56,330 nt of DNA. Source: Gammaproteobacteria bacterium (lineage in GTDB: Bacteria > Pseudomonadota > Gammaproteobacteria > Ga0077554 > Ga007554). A program made the position numbers and the translations under genes. Location of the stretch: NCBI GenBank assembly GCA_016191235.1, contig JACPOZ010000041.1, forward strand, positions 1 through 56,330, written 5' to 3'. Positions 55,692 through 56,330 of the stretch are shown here, one piece after another (position 1 is the first letter of the stretch; each line of letters opens with the position of its first letter). The notes beneath the pieces were generated by a model. The model worked only from the letters and a program-made list of their open reading frames with translations, was not told the DNA's origin and did no database searches.

Positions 55692-55729
55692 GGGGTCGCC
55701 CCACGAAACGGAAAAAATCGTACGCTTAG
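55692..55729 (+). repeat. 38-bp Tn3-family terminal inverted repeat
   Basis: The sequence begins GGGGTCGCCCCACGAAACGG and ends AATCGTACGCTTAG, exactly 38 bases. It matches the repeat at 50459-50495 in the GGGGTCG, AAACGGAAAA and TCGTACGC blocks. Orientation places the transposon body to the right, where the arsenic-type transporter ends ten bases inside it. The 228-base gap to its left (55465-55691) holds no supported gene. Confidence 0.75.
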
Positions 55730-55738
55730 TGAGCGCGC

Positions 55739-56189
55739 TCATAACATCTCGCGCTCTGTTGCCGTTTTAATCAATCGCGGTATCCAGCGCACATAGACAA
55801 GCTCACTGACGAGTTCGACCAGGGTTTGCGTCACCACGACCGCCGGGATGAGGGCGCCACCACCGGGGACGGCGAATGCCAGTGGCAAGACCACCAGGGA
55901 ATTGCGGGTGCCGGCGCTGAAGGCCAGGGCACGGCCCGCGCCCACATCGAGCCGCAGAAGTTTTGCCACAGCGTGAGCGACGAACGGCATGGCGGTCGCG
56001 AATGCCGCATAAATCGGCACCGTCCGGGCAAGATCGGTCGAGGCAGCGCCGATGCGCGGCGCGACGGCCGCGAATACCAGCGACAGCACCAGCGCCATTA
56101 GCGGGACCGGCAGCCATCCCATCGCCCCCTCGACCCGCTTGCCGGATGCGCGGCGGGCGGCCCAGTACTGGGTTGCCCCGGCGAGCACA
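55739..56189 (-). pseudogene. Arsenite-efflux-type (ACR3/BASS) transporter, C-terminal part
   Basis: About 150 residues of a hydrophobic transporter resembling arsenic-resistance proteins of the ACR3/bile-acid symporter superfamily: PVPLMALVLSLVFAAVAPRI, then FSAGTRNSLVVLPLAFAVPG and VVVTQTLVELVSELVYV. The start is missing because a Tn5-like element begins at 56190. The 3' end lies ten bases inside a Tn3-family terminal repeat. Which substrate the intact protein carried is inferred from family resemblance. Confidence 0.7.
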
Positions 56190-56330
56190 CTATCTCTTAA
56201 TCACAATTCAGCCAGCGCAAGTTGGAGTTGGTAGCCCTTGACGCGCTCTTGCAAACGAAACCAACCGTGCCAAATGGTGTCCCAGCCTGGGCGGCCAGTG
56301 CGTTTGGTATCTGAAAATCCGCCCAGCTTG
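56190..56330 (-). mobile_element. End of a Tn5/IS50-like (IS4-family) insertion sequence
   Basis: The outer 19 bases (56190-56208, CTATCTCTTAATCACAATT) resemble the Tn5/IS50 end sequence CTGTCTCTTATACACATCT. The transposase C-terminus follows inside. The element runs off the window to the right, so its other end and the expected 9-bp target duplication (GCGAGCACA on this side, 56181-56189) cannot be checked. It interrupts the transporter gene. Confidence 0.8.
56201..56330 (-). CDS. Tn5/IS50-like transposase, C-terminal part (runs off the window)
   Basis: Forty-two codons in the minus strand: KLGGFSDTKRTGRPGWDTIW, followed by HGWFRLQERVKGYQLQLALA and EL. The pattern LGGF.D.KRTG...W..(I/L)W.GW..LQ matches the C-terminus of Tn5 transposase as remembered. 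The stop codon lies partly inside the terminal repeat, as in IS50. The rest of the gene is outside the window. Confidence 0.8.
   Translation of the reverse strand, partial: KLGGFSDTKRTGRPGWDTIWHGWFRLQERVKGYQLQLALAEL

Noticed and set aside
55473..55742. An 89-codon minus-strand frame (and plus-strand frames) between the MgtC-like gene and the Tn3-type repeat
   Set aside because: No recognisable motif, many Cys and Arg, overlaps the terminal repeat; treated as non-coding.

Overview
The window looks like a chromosomal stretch of a gammaproteobacterium, fairly G+C-rich, with a metal-resistance island at its right end. The evidence is the gene set and order: yceD-rpmF-plsX-fabH-fabD-fabG-acpP-fabF-pabB-pabC, tmk-holB-PilZ-tatD, ampD-ampE, and cysM close to rlmD, plus an iron-sulfur-type Fnr. 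The species cannot be named from the sequence. An Fnr box, a possible NO-responsive dyad and a truncated hemoglobin suggest a facultative or micro-aerobic life style.

Layout. Positions 1-141 are the 3' end of an ISAs1-family insertion sequence. 221-8933 is the L32/fatty-acid/folate operon. 8969-11397 is a PstI/BsuBI-like type II restriction-modification pair lodged between pabC and mltG. 11522-17604 carries mltG, nagZ, queG, a 2-hydroxyacid dehydrogenase and a WbpM-like sugar-nucleotide dehydratase. 17585-23404 (minus) is a three-gene set: TonB-dependent receptor, solitary periplasmic substrate-binding protein and BarA-like hybrid kinase. 23544-27911 carries cysM, a DnaQ-fold exonuclease, rlmD and a second 2-hydroxyacid dehydrogenase. 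27976-31240 is an anaerobic/stress block: Hsp20 behind an Fnr box, fnr, and a soluble NarX-like kinase with its NarL-like regulator. 31285-34323 (minus) is tmk-holB-PilZ-tatD. 34419-39001 (minus) holds a ferredoxin-type reductase, a truncated hemoglobin and alpha-glucan phosphorylase. 39150-46089 has tRNA-Leu(CAA), queA, ampD, ampE, cobC, cobS, a periplasmic glutathione peroxidase, btuF and a ROK sugar kinase. QueA and QueG are both queuosine enzymes; QueG needs cobalamin, for which cobC, cobS and btuF provide late synthesis and uptake.

The island (about 46090 to the end) is layered. The oldest layer is a minus-strand operon: P1B-type metal ATPase, EamA permease with a His-rich tail, SHOCT protein, cysteine desulfurase, SAM methyltransferase (only its start remains). 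A 3,782-bp mercury element of the Tn402/Tn5053 type (46778-50559) sits inside the cysteine desulfurase, with 25-bp terminal inverted repeats, a perfect 5-bp target duplication (CCCGG) and no transposition genes. Removing it and one CCCGG copy restores the reading frame exactly. Its merA has lost about 157 bp and is out of frame. Further right are an MgtC-like gene, a 38-bp Tn3-family terminal repeat and the 3' part of an arsenite-efflux-type transporter cut by a Tn5/IS50-like insertion sequence.

Several gaps hold small palindromic or inverted-repeat elements, including a 160-bp MITE-like element and an in-frame tandem repeat inside pabC. The best candidates for something undescribed are the TonB receptor/binding protein/hybrid kinase set and the ATPase-EamA-SHOCT-desulfurase-methyltransferase operon. 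Both assignments are inferred from reading the sequence, without database searches.
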